64,000 nucleotides of DNA from Fennellomyces sp. T-0311 (lineage: Eukaryota > Mucoromycota > Mucoromycetes > Mucorales > Lichtheimiaceae). The DNA lies in the NCBI GenBank assembly GCA_025266875.1, contig JALLLT010000011.1:806001-870000 (forward strand), given 5' to 3'. Under the pieces are notes generated by a model, which had not been told where the DNA came from, searched no databases, and saw only the letters and a program-made list of their open reading frames with translations. The first letter of the stretch is position 1; each line of letters starts with the position of its first letter. This document shows positions 1 to 13,428 of the stretch, piece by piece. Both the position numbers and the translations under genes were made by a program.

Positions 1-149
1 CATATTGACATACGCAAGGGCATTGTCACACCACTGGCACACAAATCAGCACTGGCACATACAAGACATCTATGGCATACAAGAGACAAACATTTGCATC
101 ACACACGCGCTCACGCACGCAATATGCATACACCGAAAAAAAGGAACAC

Positions 150-345
150 AAGAGACTCCAAAAAAAAAAAGCACAAAAAAGCACAAAAAAAGCACAAGAA
201 AAAAAAGCACAAAAAAAAAGCACAAGAAAAAAAAGCACAAAAAAAAAACAAGTAAAAAAGCACAAGAGAAGGTTTCAAGGAAAAAAAAACAGAAGAGAAG
301 GTTTCAAGAAAAATACAGAAGAAAAGAAACTTTCATAAAAAAAAG
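150..345. repeat. A-rich simple repeat (AAAAAAGCACAA-like units)
   Basis: Imperfect tandem units of a run of A followed by GCACAA or GCACAAGA repeat through this stretch, followed by AGAAGAGAAGGTTTC-like units. The lysine-rich open frames across it are by-products of the composition, so I call no gene here. Confidence 0.8.
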
Positions 346-971
346 ACACAAGAGAAGAAAAAACACGACATCCCACGCAAGAAGCATTCATTCGAAAATG
401 ACCCACTCAAGAAGCATCCATACAAGGCATCCACACAAGGCATCCACAGATATGGAAGCGCGAAAGTGCGCTGCTCGAACAAAACAAACACACAGTAAGT
501 ATAGTACTTTGGCCCGTAAAATATTTCTAGATGATTAACGAACATCCAATTTAGAAAGAAAAGCTCATATGTAGCCTTTGGGAACATGATGCTTAAGCGC
601 GAAAATGCGCTATCTGAACAAAAACCAAATGTATTATACAAAACCATAAAGAATCTGTGATTCCGAAAGTGTAGGATCCTGTTCTGGAATGCAAAACACC
701 CTTGATATACTGGTATAAGATAGTTTTTGTATGTAGTATTGTATTCATAATTATTAAATCGTAAATTCATAATTTACTTTTCACTATGCACAGATGATGC
801 ATACATAGCTATGTGTTGTATACATAAAACACACGAGGGCGTCTCAGTTATCCTTCGAGGCAGTAGAATCTATCCAACTGACCGATCCTCCAGGAAGCAC
901 AAGAGTTGCAAAATAGCATTTTGGTTTATATAGTATCATCGACCATTGATGTTAGATTCTGCAGTAGTTTT
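346..971. other. Gene-free stretch with a duplicated hairpin motif
   Basis: No gene is recognisable. Short repeats of GGCATCCACA and CAAGAAGCAT occur at 385-450. A 16-nt hairpin (AGCGC-GAAAGT-GCGCT at 457-472) recurs with one loop change at 596-611. Each copy is followed by a GAACAAAA-type tail, so about 35 bp is duplicated. Confidence 0.5.
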
Positions 972-1842
972 TCAGCGGTTATATCCCCTTTTTTCTGGTT
1001 CTTCCATTACAACGTCAGTGTCCTCTGCCGGCTCCTCTTTCACATCCATTGCGCCTGGATCAGGTATCTTTTGATCAGGATCAAGCAGTCATAGCGTGGT
1101 TTCCTCCCCAAAGGCCTGGAGTATCTGTAACGTTTCTTTGCTCTTACTAGCGATATGGGTCTTTGCCTTTTCCGTGTGCTCAGTGTGTAACCATGTACCT
1201 CATCAGCTTGGCTGCCATTCGCTTCTTCTTTGCTATTTGGTTTTCCATCAGTAGGCGCAATGTTTCTCAAGTCTAGAAATGTCCGTTGACCTGGAGACCT
1301 GCTCCCTAATGAAATCGAGACCGGATGCGGTCTGTATTCGTTGAGGATATAATGCATGTTGATGAATATGGCGCTAATGTTTTCTATCCGCTCGCCATAC
1401 TATCATCGCTCAGGTTAGTTACTGAGGTCCATCGAGGCGCACAAGTCCATCCTGATCTGGATCGTTTACAAGGATGTCAAGTAGATCAAGAAACTTTGCA
1501 ATGAGTGCGCGATTCAGCTTTTTGAGTTCCTGGATACGATCTTTAAGATTGCTACTGCCAGAAACAAGCGATCGCGTCTTTTTGCATAGTTGTTACCGAT
1601 TGTTCAGATGGAAACAGCTGCTTGACACCTAATTCGCTTAATGGCTGCAGCTGTTCATGAACTTGCCATCGCTGGTCGAAAATAGTATATAAATCGGTAG
1701 ATGGCGGTTCGAGGGATTTTAAAGTGAAATCGCGACCTGTTGGCTGGCTGGCGGGTTCGTCTAGGAATTGATCTGTCGTGTATCGCTTGTATAGATATAG
1801 CTGGTCCGGCCACGTGGTGCCTGTGGTTTGTTGTTCGCTCAT
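972..1842 (-). CDS. MED7: Mediator complex subunit 7 (MED7), model uncertain at C-terminus
   Basis: MED7 is a middle-module subunit of Mediator, linking activators to RNA polymerase II in the nucleus. The chosen ATG (1840-1842) opens MSEQQTTGTTWPDQLYLYK. The family signature follows: an LxPP segment, YTIFDQRW, and LGVKQLFP near residues 70-80. Exon 1 (1597-1842) joins in phase across a 67-nt intron (1530-1596) to [20 protein letters not shown], which aligns with human [21 protein letters not shown]. A further exon carries the hallmark NEYRPH motif (about 1313-1390). Beyond NEYRPH the frame is disturbed by one base near 1307. A plausible C-terminal helix (SKETLQILQAFGEE) and an acidic tail ending at 972 lie in the shifted frame. 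The gene is either mis-assembled, mutated, or has a splice I could not place. Identity is firm; the 3' structure is not. Confidence 0.82.
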
Positions 1843-2974
1843 AAAAGAAAGAGTCGTATGAAACCAGCGAATTGGCCGTCCGTTGCCAACTTTTAGACTG
1901 TGAGCAAATGGATCAACGTCGACTACGAGACGTTGGCTTTGCGAGATTCGCTGTTCGTGTTTGCACCTGTTAATGGTCGCTCTCTGAAAGCTTATACAGC
2001 CATCGTGGCCAACGTTTGGAGCTTTTGCAAGCAGTACTGTGCGTCGGTAAGTTTCTCTTTTAGACTGATGAACGTGGAAGCTCAAAGTGCATGCTCCATG
2101 CACTTTTACTATGACAGTAGAAGTCCGCTTTATAGTTTACGAAAAGTTACTTGCCACGTAGGAATAGGTCTATTGTCAGAAGAGATCTCCGTATTGCTTT
2201 ATATATACATTGATCGCCTTTGTTGCTATGTTCCGATTTATGTATACCATAGAAACGCTTCTCTCCTTACTAGTAGGTGTCTGAGCCTCTAAATTATATG
2301 CCATTTGAATGCTGAAGATTCTGATTCTACTATTAAAAGATGCGTACAAAATAGCTTAAGGAGTTTAGACAGATCAGGTAATAGCTGTAAAGAAATATGA
2401 CGAGGCCCGGTAATTTTAAATTTTCGGCGGTGCTTTTTGGCAGCTGTATGAACATTTCGTCACAACTGCCCTGAATTAATGTGTTTGTTACAGTATCAGA
2501 GGAACTCTCATAGAACTATGCGTCATAATGATCTTTTTCGGAGGATATATATTGGTGTTTGTACCGATACATTCGTTGCTACTATTATTATGTGTAGATT
2601 CCAAAGGGTGCTTGATATATAGCTACTTCCATGTGATGATTGTGTAGCACAGCCCTCATTCAGCTTTTCTTCTTCGGTTGTTTGTCAATGGCAACTTGGA
2701 TGACCAGGGAAGCGACCTTGTATTGGTGAGAAAGGAGCAAGATTACCATCGATGGGCTACATAAAATAGCTAGAGAGCTAGTAGACAAGTCGTCCAGGAA
2801 GCTCGATTGCACGGTTAACGACTTTTAGATCAAATAAATGTACAGCATCACTATGACAGTGTCGACTCACTCACTGGCAGGAGCTCAACTTTTCATTGGC
2901 TGAACAGACTATGAATTTTGAAAGCAAGCACGCGAAATTGTTGGCTGTGCGTTTGCGGTCTCCTCCATCCAACC
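1843..2974. other. Intergenic region between MED7 and EMC6
   Basis: These 1.1 kb separate the divergent MED7 and EMC6 genes and presumably hold both promoters. I see no further gene. Open frames here lack family resemblance. Confidence 0.5.
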
Positions 2975-3319
2975 ATGAATGCCAACGTCAATCCGCCGAA
3001 TCAAGACGCGCACAAATTCTTCCAACCTCATGTGGTGCACAACAACAAGCAACTGCAGTTCATTCGGTCATGTTTTGCCGCCATTGCAGGATCTGCCGCG
3101 GGCATTCTCGGATTAACAAACTGGTCAGGGTTCTTGTTCTACGCTCTCAGCTGGTCAACGCTTGCCGTCCTGCTTGTCGTGTTTAAATGTCGACATCAGC
3201 CTGGCACTTACTTTATTCATGGCGTGCGAGAACTTGTGGTAGACGGCGCGGTGAATGGCATGTTATCCTATATCTTGTTTCATACCTTCCTTTTCGGCCT
3301 CGTCCACCTGTACCAATAA
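2975..3319 (+). CDS. EMC6: ER membrane protein complex subunit 6 (EMC6)
   Basis: EMC6 is a small core subunit of the ER membrane protein complex, which inserts tail-anchored and multi-pass proteins into the ER membrane. The frame from ATG 2975 gives 114 residues, close to the family length of about 110. It has a polar N-terminus, then two adjacent hydrophobic helices with the conserved AGILGLTNWSGFLFY stretch (about residues 44-58). A basic turn follows, and a last hydrophobic segment ends MLSYILFHTFLFGLVHLYQ, matching the family FxYVLFxTFLYGxVHxY ending. An in-frame ATG lies further upstream, but only the sequence after 2975 resembles the family. It is a single exon, tail-to-tail with the aspartate aminotransferase gene with 117 bp between stops. 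Confidence 0.93.
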   Translation: MNANVNPPNQDAHKFFQPHVVHNNKQLQFIRSCFAAIAGSAAGILGLTNWSGFLFYALSWSTLAVLLVVFKCRHQPGTYFIHGVRELVVDGAVNGMLSYILFHTFLFGLVHLYQ

Positions 3320-3436
3320 TAATAATTACAAACATACATAGCGCGCTTTTTATTCTGTTTCTTTTTGTGATATATATATACTGCGAGAACAAGAGGGGAG
3401 CTTTGTAAAAAGAGAGAAAAAGAGAGAGAGAGATAT

Positions 3437-4906
<1,470 letters not shown>

Positions 4907-7140
4907 GATGCGGTATTGAGAAGAAAGGGAAAAAGGTCTTAAAATATGCAAACTGCCCAATGCTCCCAGCTTTTTATAGATCGGTTTAAAGGGCCGATGA
5001 AAAGTTTTGACTTTTTTCCTGCTTCCTCACAAGGTTTTCCCGCCCCTTATCCGTAAAGGCAAATAATCTCCTTGGCCTTTGAAAAAAATGTCGTGATGAT
5101 GTTGAGCCGCATAGATAGATCGATTACATGGACACGGTCCCTGGTCCACTTGTTTCCAAGTTAAAATTGAGTTCTGACAAGCGGGGAACCAGTCGGTGCT
5201 TTTTTTTTCTGTAACGCGATAAACACTCTTGGTTTTTATTTCCAAAACCACTTTTATATTCCCTTTGCGCCAACGACCCGTACGATGCTAATCGAAATAG
5301 CGGCAGAAAATCCTTGGAAAGTCTTGCGGACCCACACCTGCAATTTTACCCGGTTCAGGACCGGGCCCGCGTGAGTCATGCCATGAAAAAAAAAATAGGC
5401 TGCGCTCTCTATGACTCTTGAGGAATAGAACGTGGGCAAAAAAAAACAGGTGCCAGCCACTGATTGACTCAAAACAAATAATGGGGGTGATGGTACAACG
5501 ATAACCAATAACGCGTTTCGGCAATATTACCACGCACGGAAGCCGTCTTCTGATTATCAACAAGATTGCTGTCATCGTTACGAAGTGCGACGATCGGAAA
5601 CCGTAATGTACGGCATTTGCAGGCCAATAGGCGTGTGAAGAATTCTCTCCTCTTTTTTTTTTCTTTTGGCGATGGGAAGTAACACGGCCTCGCCACGTGG
5701 ATGTTCCAATTTTATTCGACAACATTGAGGTTTCCATGGAGATTAGTTTCTGTATTTTATTCGACAGGCAATTATCGTCTCAAACAACGTAAAGTTTCAT
5801 AACGTGTTTTCGTCGATCACTTTCTTTTTTCGGAATCAGTTCAATTGGATAGCGCCATCCATCGAAGCGATGGCACGTACGACTTTATTTTTTGGTATGT
5901 ATTACGGTGTGAATGTATGATCCACCTTGGAAAAAAAAGATTCAGCCCTATCATGTATGCGCATATCTGATCGGTGATCGCTAATGACACTTGAAAGTGT
6001 ATACTTCTTTGGTGTGCTCCCATATTTGGGCACTGACCATGCTACATTATGGTTATCTTACAGATTATGTAATTCGTGCGAGGTTGGGAATTAGTCCGAT
6101 GCAACAATAAGATCTCATAATGTGTGCTTTTCTTTGCAGATAACGGGAATGGACAGGGCTACGCGTCCTGGGTAGGTACTTGGATTCGGTGCACTATTAC
6201 GTCGTGGCCCGCTTGAATGACCGACAACATTATAGGCGGGCGCTCGTGTCTGTGCGTGCGAAAGTTTGGACCTTCGGATAAAAAGGGCCAAAATATGTGG
6301 TTTTGGAACAAAAACGAGTAAATCTTCTTCATTCAGGAAAAAGTCGTAATGCACGCCTTCTTGTGTGTAGTGTATCCATTAATATCTTGGCTGGTTGGTT
6401 GTGGAAAAAGTACAAAATTGCATCAGCAACGTACAATACCACCTTCACTTTTTTCCAAAAGGCCTGGGGAATGCCGCATCATGTTCCAACACATTGTTGT
6501 ATCAACATTAACGGTATGTGATTGAACTCTACGCAGATACGTAGATACTTGATTAGCAGCAATGGCTCCTTTGGAAGCTACCTGTCAAAGCGATTGGTCA
6601 TTGCGTGAAACAACAAACTATTCGTAACACAGGGTTGCCGCTGAAGTCAAATGACTCCTATAGTACACTGTTGAGGATTATCCTCCGCCAGATATGTAGC
6701 GGCGATATTTTTAATTTGTTAGAGGAGCCGCTTTAGGCCACGGGGATCCCGATCGAGCGCTCCTTGTTGCCCATGGTTTTCTCGGTGTAAATTGCCAACA
6801 TCCTATTAATCTTCGACGGTCATTGGTAGCAAACAGTTGATGATTGGAAAAGGACATATACGGATTATTTAGCTGTATACGCAGCTAAAAAGGAGATTGG
6901 ATATGTCAATAGTGAAAGGCAGAGGTAGATCCAACTCCCATCCGCTGTGGATCGACAACCTGCTTTATTAAATCCTAGGGACAACAGCAGCTTACCATAC
7001 GCTAATAAGAAAAGGTACGGAAAATGACAACCATTTCATGTATGCAAACAAGCGTGACTGGATTGAGGTTAATATCATAAGCCATCGGGAGCCTGTGAGC
7101 GTGGCCATTTCGCTTTTGCACCAAAGTGTGAACAAAAAAA
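4907..7140. other. Gene-poor intergenic region
   Basis: Apart from the aminotransferase promoter I see no gene in these 2.2 kb. Several open frames exist on both strands (for example 5288-5737 minus), but none has family resemblance or a convincing start. Homopolymer A/T runs are common. Confidence 0.5.
4970..4978 (-). promoter_or_regulatory. TATA box of the aspartate aminotransferase gene
   Basis: TATAAAAAG on the minus strand, about 65 nt upstream of the ATG at 4906. The position suits a core promoter with a short leader. This is inferred from sequence only. Confidence 0.5.
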
Positions 7141-7690
7141 ATGGCAGCGGCGGAATTTCTCAACCTCTTCTTGCTTGACCTTCAACCAGCTATGGATCAG
7201 TGTCTCCAAAGATCGCTCAAACGTACCCGTACAGAGGAATTGGATGTCGACGAGCCTCTCAAGCGTTTGAAAATACATTCGATCCCGTGCGTGCCTTCAT
7301 CATGTTGTCAATGAACATGTTGCTCATTCTATATGATCGCATTCTAGGTCCCCCACCGTGCACCCAGCGTTTTCAGCCGCACAAGCTTTACAAAGTCCTG
7401 ATCAAAGCTTGGATGGCTCAACCAGTAGCCGATTCGATCAATCAGTGCTAAAACCGTTCACGATCACGACCAAAAAGAACATGGAGTACAGCCAAATCAA
7501 CGAATTGTTGCACACCGTACACGTCATGCGACATGGAGATCCGGAAGCCAGAGAAAGTTGGTGGGAGCATAGTGGCAATGTGGACATCAACATGGACGAG
7601 GACACACGGATAGCAGCAGCAACAGGATACGAGTCTGTCAATGCAGCGTTACGGCAGGCTTTCCTTCAACGTCATCATCACAATCTCTAA
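7141..7690 (+). CDS. Hypothetical small protein, two exons
   Basis: I do not recognise the family. Exon 1 (7141-7286) starts MAAAEFLNLFLLDLQP and carries a basic/acidic stretch (KRTRTEELDVDEPLKRLK) that looks nuclear. A 61-nt intron (7287-7347, donor GTGCGT, acceptor TTCTAG) joins in phase to exon 2 (7348-7690), giving 162 residues. Exon 2 has an S/Q-rich linker, a helical segment (EYSQINELLHTVHVMRHG), an acidic DINMDEDT patch and a helical end (SVNAALRQAFLQRHHHNL). The matching phase and a spliced product without stops support a real gene. The donor is unusual. Function is unknown; a nuclear regulatory role is only a guess from composition. Confidence 0.55.
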
Positions 7691-10600
7691 GGGACCACAT
7701 ATACCTTCTTCCTCCCCCCCCCTTCTCGATACCATCACCATCACCATCATCAACTTGTTTGCTGACTTGCGCAAACAATAACCTTGCTAACCATATCTTC
7801 TGTACAAAAAAAAAACTCAGTCTTCAACATATATACTCATTTCATTAAGCCGTATTGCCGTTTACGGACGATGCGCTTAGCATTAAAACCACACTTTGCT
7901 TTCCCTTGAAAATTTATATGCGTTCCTGGATCTCGTCCTTTTTTGTTTGTTTTTATGCTTCGGTCTTATGCATGCACTGCACAGTCAATGTTGCTGTCCC
8001 CACGTCAACACCTCTTCCATGTAGCTATTCTTAATGCGTGGTGACACACAAACGCCCTATTTGGATGCATACGTAAGATTTCGAATGTGATCCCATTTTG
8101 GTGGGCTCACCACACACTGCCATCGATAACTCAACGTACCACGTCGCCTTTTCTTGCCAGAAGAAACTTTTGTCCTCTCTGACTTCCACGATGACACGTA
8201 TCCTTTACAGCGGCAAGTACTGGTGTTTCAACCTGCGAACAGAGCATATTTGTCGCTATTAAAACGTTGTCAGTGTTGCTCGGTACGTGGCAACCTGCAG
8301 GACTAACGAATCCGTATCTAGCCTTTGCTTTTACACATCTGTCAGCTGCAGTAGCGAACACCCATTAAGCCAGTGTAATAATCCAACCAAGCGCTTGACC
8401 TATTATAATAAATATATGAGCATGGCAGCATGATAAACCCGTCCTCCATTAGCGCTCATAATATTAAACTTTCAAGTACACTTACGAGAAGAAGCTGTCT
8501 TAAAGCAATGCCTGAAGTCTTTTTAAGCTCAATGAACCAATACACATACATTCGGATGAGGTTGACTAAAAAATCCTTAAGGTGAGAGGCAGAAGTAACA
8601 ACTTACTTTGCATGAAATTTGAGGTTGTCTGGCAAAAACTGCACGGGGCGCTAATTCCTACTTTCTTCCATCATGGATCCGCAATTGGAAATGAGTTCAA
8701 ATTCATAATTAGGGCGTCGTGCGTATAAAGTGATTCATTGTTGAAAAATGCACCATTGACAACTGCGTCTCAAACACTGTCCTCATGTCGATTGGTCTAC
8801 GGTGTTACGAGTGCCTGAATTTTTGCGCACTGTCCCACCTTGCCCGTCTCGTTCATCTTCAGTCCTTGGGTATGACCTGACTATGGGTGAGCGGCGACCA
8901 GTGGTCCACATTTGTCCCAGGCCCTATCGCTCAGGATTACACAGCAGCAATGGACATGAGGCACAAGAACTATTATCTCTACTAAATCATTTGATTTCAA
9001 CTTGATCAAGGAAACCTCTCATGCTCTTTGGAAAAAATTAGCCTGTAATAGCTCAAAGCAAAACCAATTGGTTTTTATTGTACTAAATTAACATGCATAA
9101 AGATACCTTTTTCTCTCTTCTAATTACTTCAACTGAACAGCTCTGAAAGATACTACGACCATAGTTTTCTTTTCTTGTTATCCGCTAATCGCAAACGAAA
9201 ACCTGAACCGCGGCTATAAGCTGCAAAGAAAGAACACTCTCGCAACAGTACGTTTTATACGATCATTGATAACTTTGAAAGATATGTTCTGAGGTTTTAC
9301 TATGACTACTGAATAGTCATGATACAGTGAACCCTCGTTTTATCTCCTCCATTTTCCCCTTTTTCTTGTTTCGGCTATATGTACTACCCGTTCGAATCAG
9401 GCTGAAGGTAGTAGGGTGGCGGGATATTAGAACCAGAAGCATCCTTAGGCACGGCATCCACGTTGTCAGACATCAAAAGTAGGATGTAGTGAGGGGAAAG
9501 TAGGTTTGTTCTTGAACTCACGGGATATCAAAGCGGCACATAAGGACAGTACTGGCTCCAGTTGGTACAATTACTCACCCATTGAGCCATCTGAGTTGCT
9601 GGGCGTAGCAACCGAAGAATCAAAGAACTTGGCGAGTATGGCTGTAGAATCAGAAATGTGTTGTTCAAAGTATATTTGGAAGGTATAGTCGAGAGCTTGA
9701 CATTTTACTCCAGTTAAATAGGATTTTTATTCTCGATTAAGAGAACAGAACGCTATAAACCAACATTAATAAAAAGCACAAGCAACGTGATCAGCCTTAA
9801 AATTCAAGCAAACTTGATTTAAGATAAATTATAAGTGTCACGATTCTTTTTTAGAAAATAAATCAACAGACGCCACACTTTAGATGCTCCCACTTTGATA
9901 ATCTAACGAAGAGGACCTCATAATATATACATATCGTTCTTTTGATAACATGGAATGCCATTTATTGTCATTGGAGACTGTAGTATGATTTCATTAAATA
10001 GCAGTAGTAAAAAGATATGTGGACACGAACGATACAAAAACGGTTGACTGGGACTTTCCAGTGGTAGGAGGAATATGAAGGATAAACAAGCACTTGCATC
10101 CTTATGCTGGTGATCGTTCCCACGCCTTTGAGTTCCCTAAATATATCGATGCCAAGTAACGTCGATAACAGTGTTGATTTGGGCGTTAGCAATTATATAA
10201 AAAAAAAAGGCAACGGAATAGTCTATAAATATTCACTTGCGTTCACTCGGCACTGGAAATCCCGTTAACCGACAGTGTATTGATTATTTTGAACAAGATA
10301 GATGACACTGCTGCTGTCCTTTACAGCTTTTCTGAAGAATCATCTTTTCACTAATAGCTGCATATTATTGTCAATGAGACTGTCTTTAGGAGGTAACGAA
10401 TATTTATGTCAATTGGCATCAATAGTGATATAAAAAAGCGCACGGACGAAAAAGAAAGATCGTGTTGAGGTATTTATTCACACGAATTGACCAATGCTTT
10501 TTATACAAACAAACTCCACTTTTTTTGTTTATGGCCGAGAATCACGATCACTTCTCACAGGATTATAAGAGACGAGCGGTCCTCTAACTGATTTGGTACG

Positions 10601-10962
10601 AACGGTAAGTATTCATTCACACGTTGCTAACCATAAGATAAAAAGAAACTTCATCGATTGAAATGCTATAAAGCGAACGCAGAGATGCGCAATTGAGGTA
10701 AAACTAAGGGCAATATGACGACGCCTGATACCGCCAGTTTTATCGTTAGAAACAGCAGTATTCTTGGTCTGAGGATAGTACTTAATTGCTGGGCCAGACC
10801 ACTCTATGTTTATCGTGTCAATAAGAAAAGCGCGTACAAATTGGAAACGAAAATAGAAGAGCGTAATCTGCGGAAACAGATAAAAGGCATACACGCTTAT
10901 TGAATGTGGGCCTCATACCTTTTTTCATTTTTCTAGTACATATCATTAACAGTAACCCTGCA
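7691..10962. other. Long AT-rich region without recognisable genes
   Basis: Over 3.2 kb I see only short open frames without family features. A CACCAT/CATCAC microsatellite follows the 7141-7690 gene at about 7730-7752. Upstream of the 10963 gene, the T-rich tract ending in TTTCTAG at 10936 looks like a splice acceptor, so part of 10.5-10.9 kb may be a 5' leader exon. Confidence 0.5.
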
Positions 10963-11328
10963 ATGCCTGCACACGAACGAGAACAAGACCCAATGGCTTT
11001 CTGGATCCAATCCGTGACTGAAGAAGTTGAGAGAGTGCTTTTGGACTTGATGGAGAGGTTCATCACAAATGAAGAACAGATCCGGAAGACAGTAGAAGGA
11101 CGTGTCTCACTTTGTCGCAGGCTGAGCAAATTGGTCTACAGCGACCCAGCTTTCGCCACGGCTCTCGAATCTCATGACAACACAGAGCGACTGAACTTAC
11201 TGAAGCAATACTTTGACTTATACGGTGTAGGCACGGTCATGCTGCAAGAAAACCACCCGTTTTACAAAAAGCTGGTGGAGATGCTGGCCGAGGAAAGAGC
11301 TGAATGGCAACAACGCCAAAAACAGTGA
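10963..11328 (+). CDS. Hypothetical helical protein
   Basis: A 121-residue product from the ATG at 10963 (MPAHEREQDPMAFWIQSV) is almost wholly alpha-helical in pattern. It has charged amphipathic segments such as VTEEVERVLLDLMERF and LVEMLAEERAEWQQRQKQ, with no membrane segment or signal peptide. I cannot name the family. The start is chosen because a T-rich acceptor (TAG at 10934-10936) lies just upstream, suggesting the open frame above it is intron. An N-terminal extension from the in-frame ATG at 10900 is less likely, because it would include that pyrimidine tract as coding sequence. Base composition is clearly more balanced than in the flanks, supporting coding. Confidence 0.5.
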   Translation: MPAHEREQDPMAFWIQSVTEEVERVLLDLMERFITNEEQIRKTVEGRVSLCRRLSKLVYSDPAFATALESHDNTERLNLLKQYFDLYGVGTVMLQENHPFYKKLVEMLAEERAEWQQRQKQ

Positions 11329-13428
11329 AGCTTTATCAAGTCTGGTCGATCATATTGTATTTGTTGAACACGGAGTGACTACAGACATTTGGGATAAGTC
11401 ATCGTTTTACAATAAACTCAAGAGAGTCGTTGCCTTGCAGAATTATTTGTTGAATGCTGTATGTAGTGATGTCTTTTTGAATCAATCGTGCAGTAAGCCA
11501 ACGACATTCATTTAATACGCATGTTGTCTTTCTATCCTAATACTAGAGTTGCAGTGACATAATGAGACGGAGCGATATCGGAAAGCACCAGTAGAAAACA
11601 TTAGTGAGGTATTATTCAACGCTGCTTCGTAAGTATCGTAGCGTGTATGATACTTGATTGTCCCTCACGTATTCGCGTCACCGTAAGCTATAATAGTCTG
11701 CCTATTCTCAACTTGATGAAGGCCTCTTTGTCGATCCATGTGACGTTGCTGATTTAGAGCTGACGTCGTCTGTTGCGTCTTGCTGCCATTGACTCCTTGT
11801 CAACTCGCTGAAAAAATGGAATTTGAAAATACCCTTGGTTTGGTTTGAATAATTTCGTTTGCTGTGGTATCCGGTACCATACGGCGACTCGAGGATGTGC
11901 GTTCACGCCATTCACAATACCCAAAATGGCAGTTGAAGAAGTATATCCTAGGAAAAATTTGTTAAAAAGTGCCAAAATATAATATATGGAAAAGTAATTA
12001 CTGCTGATGGACTCGGTGCAAAGTACAGAGATGATTAAGGAACGCGGCACTGGTTACCACCCTTGCTGGCGCCAATGATAACTGATCGTATATCAGTTGG
12101 ATATTGTAGTCCCTCCTGACACGTAATGTATGCTGTGGCGAGGCTCTGAACATTGATCTTTGTCTATATAATGATGCGCAGTTAATACATGAGAATGTGC
12201 GAGATATACACATTTAATTTACTGGTACTTTCCATTGGGGATCTTTTTGATATGCCTTCTGCGCCAATCAACGTTTTGAAAGATGAATTTCTAGGTTCCT
12301 ATCTATAGCAGTAAAGATATACCGATATCTTTGAAACATAAATATAACTCAGTATATGCATCCAACTACACAAATCACAAAAAACATAAAATAGCATATC
12401 GGATCAATGCCGATAATGCGAAGATCTCCGCCTTCGAAATTGCGCTCATTTGGAGTAAAAGTAGGGTCAATGCCTTGCGGTTGTTTTGTTCAGGATATAG
12501 ATTCCAGCAAAACCCCACGCGCTTATATCGATATTCCGAAGGAGACGTTGGATCTCTTGGTATGTTTAGGGATAGTACTTTAACAATCCCAAGTAAGTAT
12601 AATCGTTTATCAAGGAGCCAAATCTGTTAAGATCGAAAAGTTGTTCACAAAATTGTTTTTTGCTCAAAGGGTTCCGCATATCTATTTTGAATTCAATGAT
12701 GCTTTTCATAACATTCCGCAGGTGCTCATTCTATAATAGCAAACTGTAAGTTAATAACGCTTAGAACTTTGCGTAGACGCTCTTATCATAATCTGAGTTC
12801 GGAATAAGTCGTTGGGAATAGAACTCAATGGGCGATAGGTCAGGGCCAGATGAAACAACAGATACAGCGAGTCAGTGTTGAATGACATAGCCACCAGTAT
12901 AAATAAGGCACTAGATTAGCGTATGAAAGCATCATAGTAACAGAGATTATTTCACAGTCTCAGTTACCCTCCATTGATACCAATTGAACCTTCTTCAACG
13001 CACTCTAATCTAAGCAGGTCAATGGCTACCACATTGGCCTAAACCCTTGGTTGGCTCAGCACATTGATATTTTCACCGGCTTAGTCTAAGCCCACCACTA
13101 CAACTATTAGGTAATATTAGCCTCATCAGTCGTTTTTATTGTTACTAAAACCCCGGGACATTTAGGAGTGTAGGAAATGCAGTGAACGGCACTTAAATAT
13201 ATTCTGACATGACTCCCGCGAGCCACTTTCTTTCTTTTTGACCTTTTGGCAGCTCCTGGCAATCAAGCCTTCCTGTGGTCCAAACCAAAAGTACTCCAGT
13301 TAAATCACATCGATCGGGCGCACCCACCACCACTGCACGATCACAAATCCCATTTGGTTGTAACTGAGCTGTCAATTACCAACCCCTTTCTCGCTGCATC
13401 TCTTTACATACAACGCACGAATAACATT
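11329..13428. other. AT-rich intergenic region
   Basis: No gene recognised in 2.1 kb. The last few hundred bases are presumably the promoter of the CK1-type kinase. Open frames such as 11754-12050 minus are low-complexity and unsupported. Confidence 0.5.

Noticed and set aside
5..538. Lysine-rich 177-codon open frame at the left edge
   Set aside because: It is produced by A-rich tandem repeats; no domain and no codon structure typical of a gene.
333..770. 145-codon minus-strand frame rich in Phe, Tyr and Cys
   Set aside because: Composition reflects T-rich DNA opposite the A-rich repeat, and it overlaps the duplicated hairpins. No family resemblance.
1291..1310. A 16-nt micro-intron in MED7 that would repair the frame
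   Set aside because: Far shorter than any other intron in the window (about 45 nt or more); a sequencing or assembly error is more likely.
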